Source: Lentinula raphanica
Taxonomy: Eukaryota; Basidiomycota; Agaricomycetes; Agaricales; Omphalotaceae
DNA: 64,000 nucleotides
Reading direction: 5' to 3'
NCBI GenBank assembly: GCA_027919835.1
Contig: JANVFP010000006.1
Location: forward strand, 1,302,001 to 1,366,000
Part shown: positions 24,911 to 36,751 of the stretch, in pieces
Numbering within the stretch: the stretch's first letter is position 1
How the letters are laid out: the number at the start of each line of letters is the position of its first letter
The notes under the pieces: generated by a model
Told to the model about the DNA's origin: nothing
Databases searched by the model: none
Seen by the model: the letters and a program-made list of their open reading frames with translations, nothing else
Translations under genes and position numbers: made by a program

Positions 24911-26903
24911 TTAATCGTCTCCTTCTCCATCATCATATCCATAAATCCCTTCGCCTGATTCCGGGAGCCTTTCGATGATATACCTGAGAAGTATCAGCCA
25001 CAAAATATCACATCTCTCAGCAAAGGTAAAACGTACAGAATTTCCTCCTTCAAATCGAGGCAGTAACGATCTGGCGATTCAATTACTCATACTGACGAAC
25101 GATGGAAAGGTGCTGGATATGGCTCACCAAGAGGCAGATCACTGGGATCATGACCTGAAATTACATTAACATCTTGCTTGCGATATGACAAGGGAAGTGA
25201 ACGGTACCAAAGGGCATCTCAATCTCATCCGCGATTCCTTCTATACCCATGAACGTGAAAGCAACAACCGTGACAATTGGAACAGTCATCCATCCAAGAT
25301 CGTTCACCAGAGTCAAGGGGAGAGCAAAGAGATACAACGTAACACATTGTTTCAAATGGATACCGTCTGAAGAGTTATGTGAGTAGAAGCCAGCAAGGGT
25401 TAACCACCAGAATACAGAATACGCACAAGAGATAGGAATGGGAGTGTTAGCCACCCGTTCCATAGCAGTCATGTTGTCAACCATGCTTTGAACCCTGATA
25501 AAGTAGGTACGCTTCAACTGGTGCCTGTCGAACAAATGGAAGTTTGCAACTCACAGTGCGTTCATTGCGTTCATTCCTGCGGGACCTACAGTCTCCAGCA
25601 TCCCCTCTCGTCTGAAATAAAAGAGCAAACGCGATATCTCATGTGCAATGCTAGAACAAGAAGGTATCAGCGAGTCATAAGTATACACCGGTCGGAAAAG
25701 AATATGGATACATCAAAGGTAAAGGCAAAGAGGTATCGTCCGCAAATGGACGAAACTCAACTGTCCGATGAGTAACTGCGTCTGAGAGTAACGGAGTGGA
25801 CTGGCTGGGTAGGTTCTGCTTGCTCCGTTTCGGACGAACGCGTTTTGTCGCGTCGCCTCGTCCCAAATCTGGCGAGGACCGTCCACTAGACTTGTTCGAA
25901 GTCGAGATTGAATTATACGACGTCGTCAGATCCGTCTTTGACCTTTGATAACCCACTTCATCGAACCTCGCAAAATTCTTCGGTAGAACATCATGATAAT
26001 CACTCCAATTGAGCCCGTCTTCACCACGTAGATAATGCTTGACAGCAAACGGGAAGGCGAGACACAGATGGAGAGCCTCGGATTTGACGCGATGGAGTTG
26101 GGAAGCGGTGAGGATTGGGGCTTTGCCTTTCTTGCTAGGTGGGTCTTCTTGGTCCGCAGGTGGGAGCGCGACATTGACCCATATCTGACGAGAGAGATTC
26201 CGGACGTTGGAGGTGACGGTTGCGAAACATTTTCTGCCTTCCCAGAAGCGATCATAGGAACTCCTGAATCATTATCAGTCATATGAACATTTCCGCTTGG
26301 GATTGCTCCACATACCCGTTCCTATACAGAATCCGTTGGTTACTGTGGAGAAGATGAAGATGCCAGAGACTTACCTGAAGACCAGGATGAGACCGACCTA
26401 CATGTCATTTTCAGATTCATTTGACTACGACGGGTTGATGGGTATTGACAAGTAACTTACAACGACGGAGAGCAAAGGCACGATGGAATTTGTCAGCACG
26501 AAATGGTAGCCGTTGTGCCATGCATATGAAATTATTGCAGCGAAAAGGGTGTTGGTGGTGACAGGCCAGAAGATACGCTTGATGATCTGGGGAATGGGTC
26601 GCTTGAATATTATGAGAAAGGTTATTATGTGGAATGCGTACACTGCCTTTGATTCGAAAGACATCTGGAAGCCAGGAGTACTAGAACATGTCGAGAGATA
26701 GACTGAGTTTAGGCCTATGGTGTATGCTGCATTGCTGGCTGGCTAACCTTTCGAAGATGTTTTCTCTTTGGCTGTGGCGAGTGTTTCGAATGAATCAATG
26801 AAATTCAGCAGTTTGCATGGCGTAGGTGGTTTCTTACCCTGAGTGAGGGAAAGACAGAGGTAAGAGTGCGTTTGGCACTTCCTTTCGTCCCAGTATCAGC
26901 CAT
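24911..26903 (-). CDS. Bestrophin-like/UPF0187 membrane channel
   Basis: This is an integral membrane protein of the bestrophin/YneE (RFP-TM) superfamily, probably an anion channel. Exons assemble from MADTGTKGSAKRTLTSV to YGYDDGEGDD. The core shows an N-terminal membrane segment (AVYAFHIITFLIIF), TNTLFAAIISYAW, a second segment ending VVGLILVFR, and the family motif NGSSYDRFWEGRKCFATV. Later come LHLCLAFPFAVKHYLRGEDG, a Ser-rich cytosolic insert, IAHEISRLLFYFRREGM, NTPIPISYGIHLKQC and MGIEGIADEIEMPFGHDPSDLPLD, which matches the conserved family C-terminus. A 6-nt exon (26316-26321) is needed to give the clean LVFR-NG-SSYDRFWEG wording. The Ser-rich insert is longer than in bacterial members. 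Ion selectivity is not predictable. Confidence 0.85.
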
Positions 26904-27206
26904 GGAGGAGTAGAAGAAAGGTGGAAGCCAGGGTCAAAGTTGTAATGCGCCTATGCTAGTTCGTCTGTCACTGTCATGAAGTGGATGGTTTAGGCGCTCG
27001 GAATTTTGATTGGCGCTCGAGGTAGCAGTGACACTTGATTTTTCTCTTGCTCTTCCTTCAAGTTATATGGCTAGCGGAAAAATCGCCGACAATCTCTCTT
27101 TATCATCTTACAACTTTATTGTATATGCACGTTTAACTTCACTGGTCAATGAACTTTGCAACGCTGACCATTAGTTTGTCTCTTTCAGGGTATCCACTAG
27201 TATAAT

Positions 27207-27385
27207 ACGATGGGAAACGCGACAATCGCTACGATGAGCTACGATGGGAGACGCGATGACCACTACGATAACTTGAGACGCGACGACGACCGCTACGATA
27301 AGAGACGCGACGACCGCTACGATGGGGCACGCAAGGAGCGCTATGATGGGAGACACAAGAACAGCTATGACAGGGGACGCAAGTA
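27207..27385. repeat. Degenerate tandem repeat, about 24-bp unit
   Basis: A unit like CGCTACGATGGGAGACGCGA recurs about seven times with drift. In one plus-strand frame (ATG 27210 to TAG 27386) it reads as Tyr-Asp-x-Arg-Arg-Asp-Asp repeats (58 codons). It could be a relic of an RD-rich coding repeat or a simple satellite. No surrounding exons were found, so it is not called as a gene. Confidence 0.7.
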
Positions 27386-27783
27386 GTGACCGCCAATATG
27401 ACGAGAGGCATAATGATCGCCCCAAAGGGAGGCCCGATCCCGGAAAGCACGACTACCGGGAATCCAGCCCAAGATCATAGGGCTTCATAGGGCCGCTGGT
27501 ACAGGTGTCTTGGGAAGTTCTCATCCAGAGGAATAGTACCAGAGACAGGGCCTGACTCGTAGTCTATCCTTGGGCAGTAGTACTAGATATCAATATTCAC
27601 AAAGATTTCTCCGATCAAGTAGATTCGTGCATAACAATCCCAGTGACCTCCCAGGAATAATCAATTTACTAAATATAGTCTGCCAAGGTGGATGTTCTTC
27701 ACTCCATACAGTGCTTAGAATCATCCTTGCTGCCTCGAGGCTGGAAGAAATGTGAAATGCACCAGTAGAGCGACATGTACAAT

Positions 27784-27954
27784 TCATCAACGCGAAGACT
27801 TAATACATAGAGTGTATACTTACTAGTTACAGGAGGCTTCAACTTCAAGAACACGCCCGACAAACTTGAAGTATACACTCTATGTATTATTTTAAGCCCT
27901 CGCGTTGATGAGTTGTCACCTGAGGAGGCTTCAACTTGAACACGCCCGACAAAG
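27784..27954. repeat. Foldback: inverted arms about 40 bp plus interleaved direct repeats
   Basis: Left arm at 27784-27820 (TCATCAACGCGAAGACTTAA, then ATACATAGAGTGTATACTT) recurs inverted at about 27869-27912, with a 4-nt indel. Interleaved, AGGAGGCTTCAACTT...ACACGCCCGACAAA occurs directly at 27831 and 27924. The combination of inverted and direct copies in 170 bp looks like a template-switch product or a small foldback element. Confidence 0.8.
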
Positions 27955-28527
27955 CATTCAAAGACGACATCACGAACGATCAGGAAATCGGGTCTATATA
28001 TAAGTCTTGATTTATCGATGGAACTAATATTTACATGGCACCTCTGTGAGCGCAAACGCTCCATCTACAGCGTGGTTGCACGCTGATGATGAGTAGTTGG
28101 GGCACGGAACTCCAATGAACAGCCTTAGTGCTGTAAATAAGTACCCTCAGGGCCTTCATTTCATTATACGGACGGTAAGTATATGTGGAGAATAGCATTC
28201 ATGACGTGAATGACGAAAGTTCATTAGACCGTTGCAAGGTAAACAAGATGGAGGTTGGACTTGTTGAAAAGTGGAATTTGTGCAAGGGTGTATGCTAATG
28301 AGTAACAGTGAGCTGAAAGATTATTGGGATGTACATACTTGCGAAAAGTCAACTTAAGAGCGAGAATCTTGAAGTCCATTGCAAATTGCAAGACTGAAGT
28401 TGGTGCGCCACAAATGCGGTTTTCTATTTTGAGAACACATCGATTCTCTGAATTGCCATGTCGTCATTCTGGACGCACTTTATAAACTCAACCCGTCCTC
28501 AGAAACGGTCTCTTCACTACCACCATC

Positions 28528-30808
28528 ATGGCTCTTTCCAAGGTTTGTTGATCTCTTACATGCCTTGTATTTCTTCTCGCTCATTTCTTTGCAGCACGTC
28601 AACCCAGATCGTCTCGTACAAGACGCTCACGTATGTTATGCTTCCGACAATATACCCATCTCGTACAAAGAACCTGACCTCATCTCTTACAGGACAAAAA
28701 GTCGAAGCACCATAAACTGACTGGCACCGACAGCAACACCATTCAGCATTCTTACGGTGCTCGAGTGAGCGATCATTCATTGCTCCTCTCTGGTTGTCCT
28801 ATGCTGATTCTATGCTCTGAACAGTATGGCACTCAGCCTATTCCAAAATACCACTTCTCCTCTAAGGGTATCGATGCAGAAGCTGCGTATCAAATCATTC
28901 ATGACGAACTAGCCCTCGGTAATCAGCGCCTTCACCGCTAGTAGCAGAACGAAGGAACTGAATTCTTTTCTAGATGGCTCCCCGGTCTTGAATCTGGCGT
29001 CGTTTGTCCACACTTGGATGCCTTCTCAGGCAGACAAACTCATGCAGGAGAACATGACCAAGAACTTGATAGATACCGATGAGTATCCTGCTACGCGTAC
29101 GTCGTCAATTCTGTCTGTCTTCTCCGCCTGAACGAACCTCTTTCACCCCAGAACATATCCACACCCGCTGTATTTCTATCTTGGCCGATCTGTGGCACGC
29201 GCCGTCTGCGAAACAGGCTATAGGTACCGCTACCACTGGATCTTCCGAAGCGATTCAACTCGGGGGTCTCGCTATGAAACGCATCTGGCAAGAAAAACGT
29301 AAAGCCGCTGGGAAGAGCATTCACGAACCTGGGTATGAGTTCTAGTCCCTATTTAGTCGCATTTACTCACTATAAAACGTGTATCAGACCAAACATCGTT
29401 ATGGGTGCCAATGCCCAGGTCGCTCTCGAAAAATTCGCTCGTTATTTCGAGGTTGAATGTCGTCTTGTCCCTATCTCGGTCGAGAGCAAGTATCGTCTTG
29501 ACCCCAAAAAAGCCATGGAGTTTGTTGACGAGAACACTATCGGTGTTTTCGTTATCCTAGGCTCTACGTACACTGGCCATGTGAGTGATGCAGCAATTCA
29601 AAAATCATATCCCTGACATATACCCAAAAGTATGAGCCAGTCAAAGAGATGTCCGATTTGCTTGACGAGTGAGCCAACATTCTGGTCTTCGGATACAATG
29701 ATATTGATATATCCCTCATCTAGGTATGAAGCCAAGACTGGTCATTCTGTTCCGATTCACGGTGAGTCACGATGTTAGAACGTTAGTGCGAATTCTTACC
29801 CAATTCCAGTGGACGGAGCTTCCGGTGGATTCGTTGCCCCGTTCGCAACACCTCAACTCGAATGGGACTTCAAGCTTCCACGTGTCGTATCCATCAACAC
29901 CTCTGGTCACAAATTCGGATTGGCGTACGTTGGAGTCGGTTGGGTTGTTTGGAGGGACAAGGCCCATCTACCAAAAGATTTGATTTTCGAGCTGCACTAC
30001 CTCGGATCCGTGGAATACTCGTTTTCTCTCAATTTCTCTCGTCCGGCTGCACCGATCATTGCCCAATATTTCAACCTCATACATCTGGGCTTCGAGGGAT
30101 ACCGGAACATTGCTCTTGATGACCTTCGAAACGCTAGACTCTTGAGTCGTGCTCTGGAAAAGAGTGGGTATTACACAGTTCTGAGTGACATTCATAGGAA
30201 AAAGATCACCGCTGGAGCTACTATCAAGGATGTCGTCGGCATTGACGATGATGTGACTGTAGGCCCCTTTGCATGATCTATCTGGATGTCGGTAGTGATG
30301 AATGATTCATAGGATTACGAACCTGGATTGCCTGTCGTGTCTTTCCGGTTCTCTGATGAGTTCCAAGAGAAATATCCAGAGATTCAACAAAAGTGGATCC
30401 AAACTCTTCTTCGAGCCAGAGGATGGTGCGGATCTTGTGACTTTCTTCTAGTAAATTCTCATTCGATTGACAGGATCGTTCCAAACTACGAGCTTGCCCC
30501 TGATCTCCAGCAGATTGAGATCCTGCGTGTTGTCGTCCGAGAGAACATGACTGAAGTGGTGAGTCCTTGCTGCAACGAGAAAGTCACCGCTAGATCTGAC
30601 ATTCTCGTGTCCAATCAAGCTCGTCGACCGCCTCGTCTCAGACCTCATTGAAATTACAGAGCAGTTGACTGAAGCAGATTCTCCGTTGCATGCATTGAAT
30701 GCTCTTGGCCATGGTCATTCGAGCTCGTCCAAGACAGAGCACACTCATGGCAAATTGGAGAAGGGTGAAGGAAGCGCGCCTTCTGGCACCTATGCGAAAC
30801 AGTGTTGA
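28528..30808 (+). CDS. Glutamate decarboxylase (PLP-dependent)
   Basis: Cytosolic enzyme converting glutamate to GABA and CO2, the entry to the GABA shunt. About 540 residues lie in about a dozen exons, the first encoding MALSK. Features in order: [89 protein letters not shown], and the PLP-lysine motif [18 protein letters not shown]. The C-terminal domain includes [20 protein letters not shown] and a His/Ser-rich end. All motifs needed for fold type I decarboxylases are intact. TATAAA at 28481 lies 42 nt before the start codon. The gene is convergent with the myosin light chain gene, with 260 bp between stops. Confidence 0.94.
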
Positions 30809-31068
30809 ACGACCTTGTCAAGCCTTGAATGGATCTTCTGCCAGTGAGCGTCACAAAGGGTTTGCAGAAAAATTATCATGTACAACTACAACTGTAACAT
30901 CAGCATTGGGAACGAACTGTGTAATACGTACTACCTTGTGGACTTGGATAAAACTGTAGGAATGAACAGTTTGTGTTTCTTTCACTCAAAAAGATCCGCG
31001 CAAATTCAGTGTCCAAGGAACGATGTGAGGAAAAATATGATGAAGATACAACAGAGATGGGCAGCGTT

Positions 31069-31782
31069 CTACTGGCTGAGGATTGTGCGTACAAAAGATT
31101 CATAGTTGACATTCCCGTCACTGGAGGCAAGAATTGAGAACAACATCTGGGCCGTCAAGGAATTTGGAGAACTCACGCGCCGATCTGAACTCCCTTCAAT
31201 AGCTCGTCAACCTCTTCGTCGGTCATCTTCTCACCCAATTGTGTCAATACATATCTCAGCTCTCCTGCCCCAATGAATCCATTCCCTTCCTTATCGAACA
31301 CCTGAAAACCGCGGATGAACTCCTCTGGCAAGGTAAAGTGGTCAAACGCGCGGAACGACCCTCAATCCATGCCTGTAACCACATACCTGGAGTGCCCGCA
31401 GGTTTGAATCCGTCTGGTCGATTGAGTATCTGTAGGAAAACAGGGTAATCCACTACAGTTCGGTTCATATCTTTCCAATCGTCGACGAGCAATGAAGAAA
31501 GCCCGACACACCTTCTCTTGGAGCTGATGCAACGATCTCCGCAACCTCTGCTTGTGTAGGGTTTTGACCTAGTGCTCGTAAGAGATCGCCTAACGTCTCT
31601 CTTGGGACTTTTCCTGTCCCTTTCTTGTCGAATAGAGCGAAGGCTTCTTTGTATTCTGAACCGGCGCGTTATGATGATTGAATGGATGGAGATTATTGGA
31701 GATGATTTTCACCTGCGTTATCGCTCTAGAGTCCATGAGTGGTGAATCTGGGTATGTAGATACATGATAGAAAGCTCACCAT
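31069..31782 (-). CDS. MLC1: Essential myosin light chain (Cdc4/Mlc1 type)
   Basis: EF-hand protein of 147 residues that binds IQ motifs of myosin and acts at the cytokinetic ring. It reads from [18 protein letters not shown] to [15 protein letters not shown] loop 1 ([13 protein letters not shown]) and loop 3 ([13 protein letters not shown]) are visible. Loop 1 keeps few calcium ligands, as in light chains rather than calmodulin. Short wording such as [10 protein letters not shown] and [10 protein letters not shown] is Cdc4-like. The first coding exon is only the ATG (31782-31780) and the second is 13 nt. The final intron is placed to join ...GVQIGA to DGNVNYESF, a typical C-terminal hand. 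Divergent from the proteasome chaperone gene with a 136-bp spacer. Confidence 0.87.
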
Positions 31783-31918
31783 TGTCGTTGATGGTGGTCG
31801 TTAGAAAGAGAGTCAAGTGATAGTGGTGGTTTGTGTGTATGTGTTGTTATTGTTCCTTCTACTTCAACCTCATTCGCGTACAGTAACATAACCAAATCTC
31901 TCGAGCTCATCATTTAAA
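31783..31918. promoter_or_regulatory. Bidirectional promoter between two genes with ATG-only first exons
   Basis: 136 bp separate the two start codons. On each side the ATG is followed directly by a 5' splice site (ATG|GTGAGC and ATG|GTCAGC). No strong TATA box is seen. CT-rich and CA-rich tracts flank the starts. Confidence 0.5.
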
Positions 31919-33047
31919 ATGGTCAGCTTATTGCCTGGAAACTCTATCCAAACTCAAGACAACATTCTACGTAGGATGTCGATCCTCTTGCAGACAATGC
32001 CCCGCCGCGTTATGCCATAGAGTCTGACGAGGAAGATGAATACAACCCTCTGCAGGAGTCGTCTCCAGCTGGAGCGTTATCGCCGCTGCCAGATATCAAA
32101 CTGGTTGGGGATATCTCGTTGGATCGTCCTTTGATCTTGGCATCTGGCAATGCAGGTAAATATTGGGCTAAAGGGTGTTCGTTGGGAGAACAGACTGGAG
32201 CGGTGTACGTTGACGAAACGCAGGTGTGTTGATCACGATAGACCGTTCTAGGATTGTCCTCTCATTGTCCATGATACATACAAAGGTTGGTCTAATGTAC
32301 CGTCCGTCCTGGTCAAGATCGACAATCATCATATCCGAGACGTTTGCAAGACTACCTGTTGTTTATATGCATAGCTATGCCGCAAAGTTGATCAAGGAAC
32401 TCAAACCATCGAGGTATCGTCGGGCTGTAGCTCTTTTCTTGTCATAATCAAAAAGAGCAGTCTAATATTCGAGCTAGGGTTGCACTTCTTGACACATACC
32501 CAACCCCGAACTATGTCTCCCCGTACCCGATCCCACTTCTGGATGCACCAATCCGGTATCTTTCTACTCATGATGCCAGCGACGCCATAGCTGTATGTGT
32601 TCATCATCTCGCTCACCCAGTCATCGCACTAATTGAACAATGACCATTGTGAAGTCATCGGCTGAACGTTTCTCCCCTCCCAACTTTATCCATTCCACCA
32701 CCTCAGCTGCTCTTTTAGCTTACATCGCATCATCATCATCTCTCGTTGAAAGGACGCCTTCAGATTCAGAGCTCAGGGCGACCCTCCTCCTTTTGCCTTT
32801 CCCAAGAATCCCGCCGCCCGGTCCAAAACTGCTAGGAAAGTCTGATTTCTCGCATCTCTCGGAGGACGAGTATGAGTGGTCGAGGGATATGATGAATACC
32901 GTTCATAGGCTGTTACTCGTTGAGGTCGGAGAGGGCCTCGATGAGACTACAAGGTGGATGTTACCGGTGGATGTTGGGGGTAAAACCTCTGTCGATGTCC
33001 CTGCCATGCGGGCTAAAGTGGTCGTGGACGATGGCATGTATATATAA
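31919..33047 (+). CDS. Proteasome assembly chaperone 1-like (PAC1/PSMG1) protein
   Basis: After an ATG-only exon, the protein runs MDVDPLADNAPPRYAIESDE, LILASGNAGKYWAKGCSLG, then a 62-nt intron. It continues STIIISETFARLPVVYMHSY and VALLDTYPTPNYVSPYPIPL, and ends AALLAYIASSSS plus a C-terminal domain to VVVDDGMYI. The arrangement of an acidic N-terminus, a beta-rich core, a hydrophobic strand such as VALLDTYP and a late PNFIHSTTSAALLAYI fits PAC1 (partner PAC2) that scaffolds alpha-ring assembly. Sequence similarity by eye is modest. The second intron was chosen as 62 nt; a shorter 31-nt alternative gives the wrong frame. Other small proteins could look alike, so the name is tentative. Confidence 0.55.
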
Positions 33048-33631
33048 TGTGCGGTCAGTACGAGATAATGCTCTTAAGATCCAGTTTGTTCTAGTATGTG
33101 GCGAAGACGCTAGTATTACTATCTATATCTTCCAGCCAACAACGACGTTCTTGCTCACTCTGACAGCCGCCTTAGCAACTATCTGTGTAAGTTACGCCTT
33201 TTCATCGATTTCGCAGTCTCTTCCTGTTTCCTGTGCTCTTCTTATGCCATGGCACTGGTCGCAAATCCTTCGACTGGCCACGCCCTTTACATTGCCTACA
33301 ACGGACTGTTTTTGAGAATTACTTTGTGCAGTGTACATCGAACATTCACTTCAAACCGAGTCATATGCATAAATGTCTATTGATATTGAATAGGGCATAG
33401 ATAACGAGATTGAGGAAAGTTAACGTTGTGGCTAAGAGTAGTAACGTCCAAAAACTACAAACTGCAGTGCTATCTGAGAACGAGGACGGCAGCGACATCT
33501 CTGCGAAGGTCATTGGAACACTAGTTTCCGATCAAATTCCTCGGTAGGGTAGACGTGGGGAGACCGAGGCGGAGAATGGGACTCGGAGGGGTCACCCAAG
33601 GGTCACCGGGGTGTGGGTCCTGGGAACGGAG
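33048..33631. other. Intergenic, no supported gene
   Basis: About 580 bp between the chaperone-like gene and the first secreted-protein gene. The segment around 33386 (GGGCATAGATAACGAG) recurs near 35890 and, diverged, at 38285, so it is the left flank of the duplicated unit. Confidence 0.6.
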
Positions 33632-34429
33632 CTACGAATGAGAGGGCCGGGAGGGAGAATGTTGAGAGTGAGGGGGCTGAGGGTGGGAGGGTGTGTGTTC
33701 ATTCTTTACAGTGTAGGGCGGGGGTGGCATGTCCAGTGGATCCACTGTCAATGCTGGCAATTGCAAGATCTGATACTTGGTTAGAATAAGTCACTAAACC
33801 AAGGCAGAAGGCTGACGTACGGCTTCAAGATTTTTTGGACCTTCGTACAACACCTGTTGCAGGTGATCACCTTGTTCTTTTGTGCAAAAATAAGCGAAAT
33901 TAATCGGCTCAGCCTGTGGGATTGACCGAGTTGTGGTCCACACCGCCCAATAGGTCGTAGATTGAATCCCGTTATGTGCAATTCTCTGATGCATAAAACG
34001 AAACCCTAGTACACGACCTACCAGAATTCTGAACGGAAATCCAAAGTCTGGAAAGGGGCGCTTGGTCTGGATTGGAGAGTTCAAATCTTTGTCTACACGT
34101 ATGGATTGTGGTAACCCATTATTGAATCTCCCGCCATTTTCCAAGTCGAACCTTACGAAGCTATATGCTGCAATTCGTGCATCGCGTGCTGCATAGTCAC
34201 TTGGCTGAAGTAGAATGGTCGCCAGTTCATATTCTGCAGTCTGGGACATCTGCAAAAGCGTACAGACCTTCAGCATTTAAAAAGCTACTGAGTATTGACT
34301 GAATGGAGTACTTACTACTGCGTTGGCCGAGTCAGGGGGGTTAGAGTTGTCCACGGGCATTGCATGTATGAGAGGTGGAAGAAGTGCGAGCAGACCAAGG
34401 CAAGTGTTTGTGGTGAACAAGAAGCGCAT
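33632..34429 (-). CDS. Small secreted protein, tandem family member A
   Basis: Three coding exons (34429 to about 34317, a central exon ending near 33824, and a short last exon to 33632) encode about 230 residues. The start MRFLFTTNTCLGLLALLPP is a clear signal peptide with likely cleavage after IHA. The mature protein shows ATILLQPSDYAARDARIAAY, FRFMHQRIAHNGIQSTTYWA, AVWTTTRS, FAYFCTKEQGDHLQQVLYEG, and a last exon with YQILQLPALTVDPLDMPPPP. The family is unknown to me; the fold may resemble small secreted effector-like proteins. The exon pattern and motifs match two neighbours at 36036 and 38490. A likely 5' UTR intron follows GACATCCCACAAG. Confidence 0.7.
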
Positions 34430-35495
34430 GGTGCCAATCTTGGAGAACATATTAGAAGGAATCAGACCAGGAAGAACCAGTGTAAGCATACCTTGTGGGA
34501 TGTCGATTCGTGAAGAGTAGGAAGGCAAAGTTGTGTGTCTTAAGTCTGATCGTTCAAACAGAGATGAATGGGAGATGATGATGATTCGGAATGCGAAGTA
34601 CAGACCTCAGAGTGAGTTGCTTTTGCGGGGAGAAGGTGTACGGTGTGGTGTGGGTTTGAACGACAAAGTTCAGTTAGAGCGATAAGCTAAGTGATGAAAG
34701 TGAGAAGATAGCTAGAGTTCGGGTGAGCCATCGAAGACATACAGTTTTCAAAGTCCTTGACCAGCAAGGGAAACGTTCAACGTCTGAAGGTGCGTAAGCA
34801 AAGTAAGAGGAAGTGGGATGATTCGTGGCTCATTCCTAGCTTGCCTTATAAAGAATATTCGACGTTGGTGTTTTTTTGTCATCTTGAGGGTTGCGCCGTT
34901 GCTATCTGGACTTCATCCGGCTCGAATCTATCACCCTCTTTAATCCTGAATCCGATATAGCATATACATACACTTTCAAGTTGCGATACTGACTCGGAAT
35001 TGAGGCAGATAAAATGATATGGAGAAGGGTGCTCAGTGTGATCAAGCGGTGCTGAAGCCTGAGCTAGCCTGAGAGGCAGTGAGCAGTGATGAGGCCAAGA
35101 GGCGCCACTGAGAAGATCCGGTTCCGGGAGGATACGAACCTCTGAGATGGGTGTGCTGGTGAGGATAAGCGAAGATTACCACAGATATCAGTGAGTGAGA
35201 AATGCTGAGATGAAACCTGTAACTACGGGAGAAAGCTGGACAAGGAGGGAAAAGGCAGGAAAAGGCCGGGAGATAGTAAGCGAGATCGGGAGCCACAGAA
35301 GTGCAAACGCCGGGCTACGTTGGGATACGTCGGGCCCGGGGCACTCGCTAGTTCCGCTGGTTCAAGCTCAAGCCTCAAGGTCTTTAGACTTTCGGGGTAT
35401 GAGGTTCCTTTTGAAACTCAGAAAGACCTCATACAGCCTCATACGCGCGGCGATCGATACATCTGTAATCTGACAAGTCAGAGGGCGCATAGGAG
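34330..35495. repeat. Segmental duplication, copy A of secreted-protein gene 5' flank
   Basis: This roughly 1.2-kb segment covers the signal-peptide exon and its non-coding upstream flank. It is nearly identical to 36660-37866 (for example GAAGAGTAGGAAGGCAAAGT and GATCAAGCGGTGCTGAAGCC in both). A more diverged third copy lies at about 39118-39860. Confidence 0.9.
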
Positions 35496-36035
35496 TGCCA
35501 GAACATACATATTGTATCAAAACAGAGATCATTGGGAGCATTGTAATCCGGGAAAAAAGGAGCTTGAGGGAGCTGATTATGCTGACAGAGGCGGACAGAG
35601 GAGAACTTCTAGTGGTTGCCTGCCGGACTCCTATGTATCTTGAAGCAATTTCGTTTAGCCCTGGCTTCTGAAAGTGTTATCATGTTGCTGATGTTGCTCG
35701 TAACTTGTTGCGAGTCGGTCACTCGTACTCCCAGTGCGTGAAATATACGGGCTATTCGCAATGAGCCTTCAACAATTGATGCATTGATAGGCATTGATGG
35801 CCACTAATCGGAATACGTGTGACACTTATCGTGCATCCCTCATCGCGTTCAGATACTATCGGAGAAACGTCGATTGAATAGATTACATTGGGCATAGATA
35901 ACGAGCATAGGGGAAACTGATGTTGGAGAACAACGTTCAGTAAACTACAACGTGTACTATCGAGTCCGAGAAAGAGGACTCCGGTTAGCCATAGCGAACA
36001 TCCGCACGAATCCGAAGGTTGTTGGAACACTGTGA

Positions 36036-36751
36036 TCAGTTTCCCGGGGCAGCATGGGCTGTTGCTTCCGAGTTGGCGTAGGTCGGCAGCTCTGGTTTTG
36101 GCTCCACCGGCTTAAACTGATGCTCAATCAGTATTTTGACCAGCATGGAAAGACAGAAGGCAGGCATACTGGTGTCAGTGAGCCCAGTGTGTCCTCTTCT
36201 CCGTGGGAAATAAGTTGTAGTTTCGCGCAATAGTACTTGCGGTCTAACTGTAATTCTGATGTGACCCAAACCGCATAAACATCCGGTCTAGGGGATCTGA
36301 GGTTGTCTGCCGCCAAAGCCCATACAAAGCGAAATGCTATCAGAGGGCCATTGAAGGGACTCCCTTGAGATCCGAAGTTCAACTGGGTCGATATGGGAGA
36401 ATCATGGTCCTCCTTTATGACTATGCTGTATGGCCCAATGTATTCAGGGAGTCTCCCGCCAGTTTCATCGTTTGAACTTGCAAAGCTATGAGCTGCATCT
36501 CGTGCTGCGTGGCTATGATAGTCGCGCGGCTGGAGTAGAATAGTCCCCTCTTCGTAGGTAATTTCATAGTTCGACTACAAGAGAAACAACAACTCCATTT
36601 AAAAAACTGCCGAGTAATGACTGGCGATTGAAGTGCTTACATGATCTACCGAGTTGGAGTTCGGATGACTGTTCATGGGCATTGCATGTGTGAGAGGTGG
36701 AAGCAGTGCGAGCAGAACAAGGCAGGTGTTTGTGGTGAACGACAAGCGCAT
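36036..36751 (-). CDS. Small secreted protein, tandem family member B
   Basis: Paralogue of the 33632 gene. The signal peptide MRLSFTTNTCLVLLALLPP is almost the same as in A, but the mature part has diverged: EEGTILLQPRDYHSHAARDA, AHSFASSNDE, YAVWVTSEL and KYYCAKLQL. The third exon, joined after a 55-nt intron, ends FKPVEPKPELPTYA...APGN, Pro-rich as in A. The alternative is readthrough to an earlier stop at 36133, but the splice sites are good and match the other two genes. The contrast between a conserved signal peptide and 5' flank and a diverged mature protein suggests fast evolution after duplication. Function unknown. Confidence 0.65.

Larger units (their letters stand above)
26904..28527. 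other. Intergenic with two repeat structures
   Basis: About 1.6 kb between two divergent genes. It holds a degenerate Arg/Asp-coding repeat (27207-27385) and a foldback with direct repeats (27784-27954), annotated separately. No gene is convincingly supported. A TATAAA at 28481-28486 precedes the glutamate decarboxylase start. Confidence 0.55.

Noticed and set aside
26316..26342. 27-nt exon instead of the 6-nt microexon in the bestrophin-like gene
   Set aside because: It would insert SNQRILY into a conserved LVFR-NG-SSYDR motif; kept only as an alternative.
35124..35145. B-box-like GGTTCGTATCC on the minus strand, possible tRNA or SINE
   Set aside because: One mismatch at the critical A, no A box, and the motif is not kept in the third duplicated copy.
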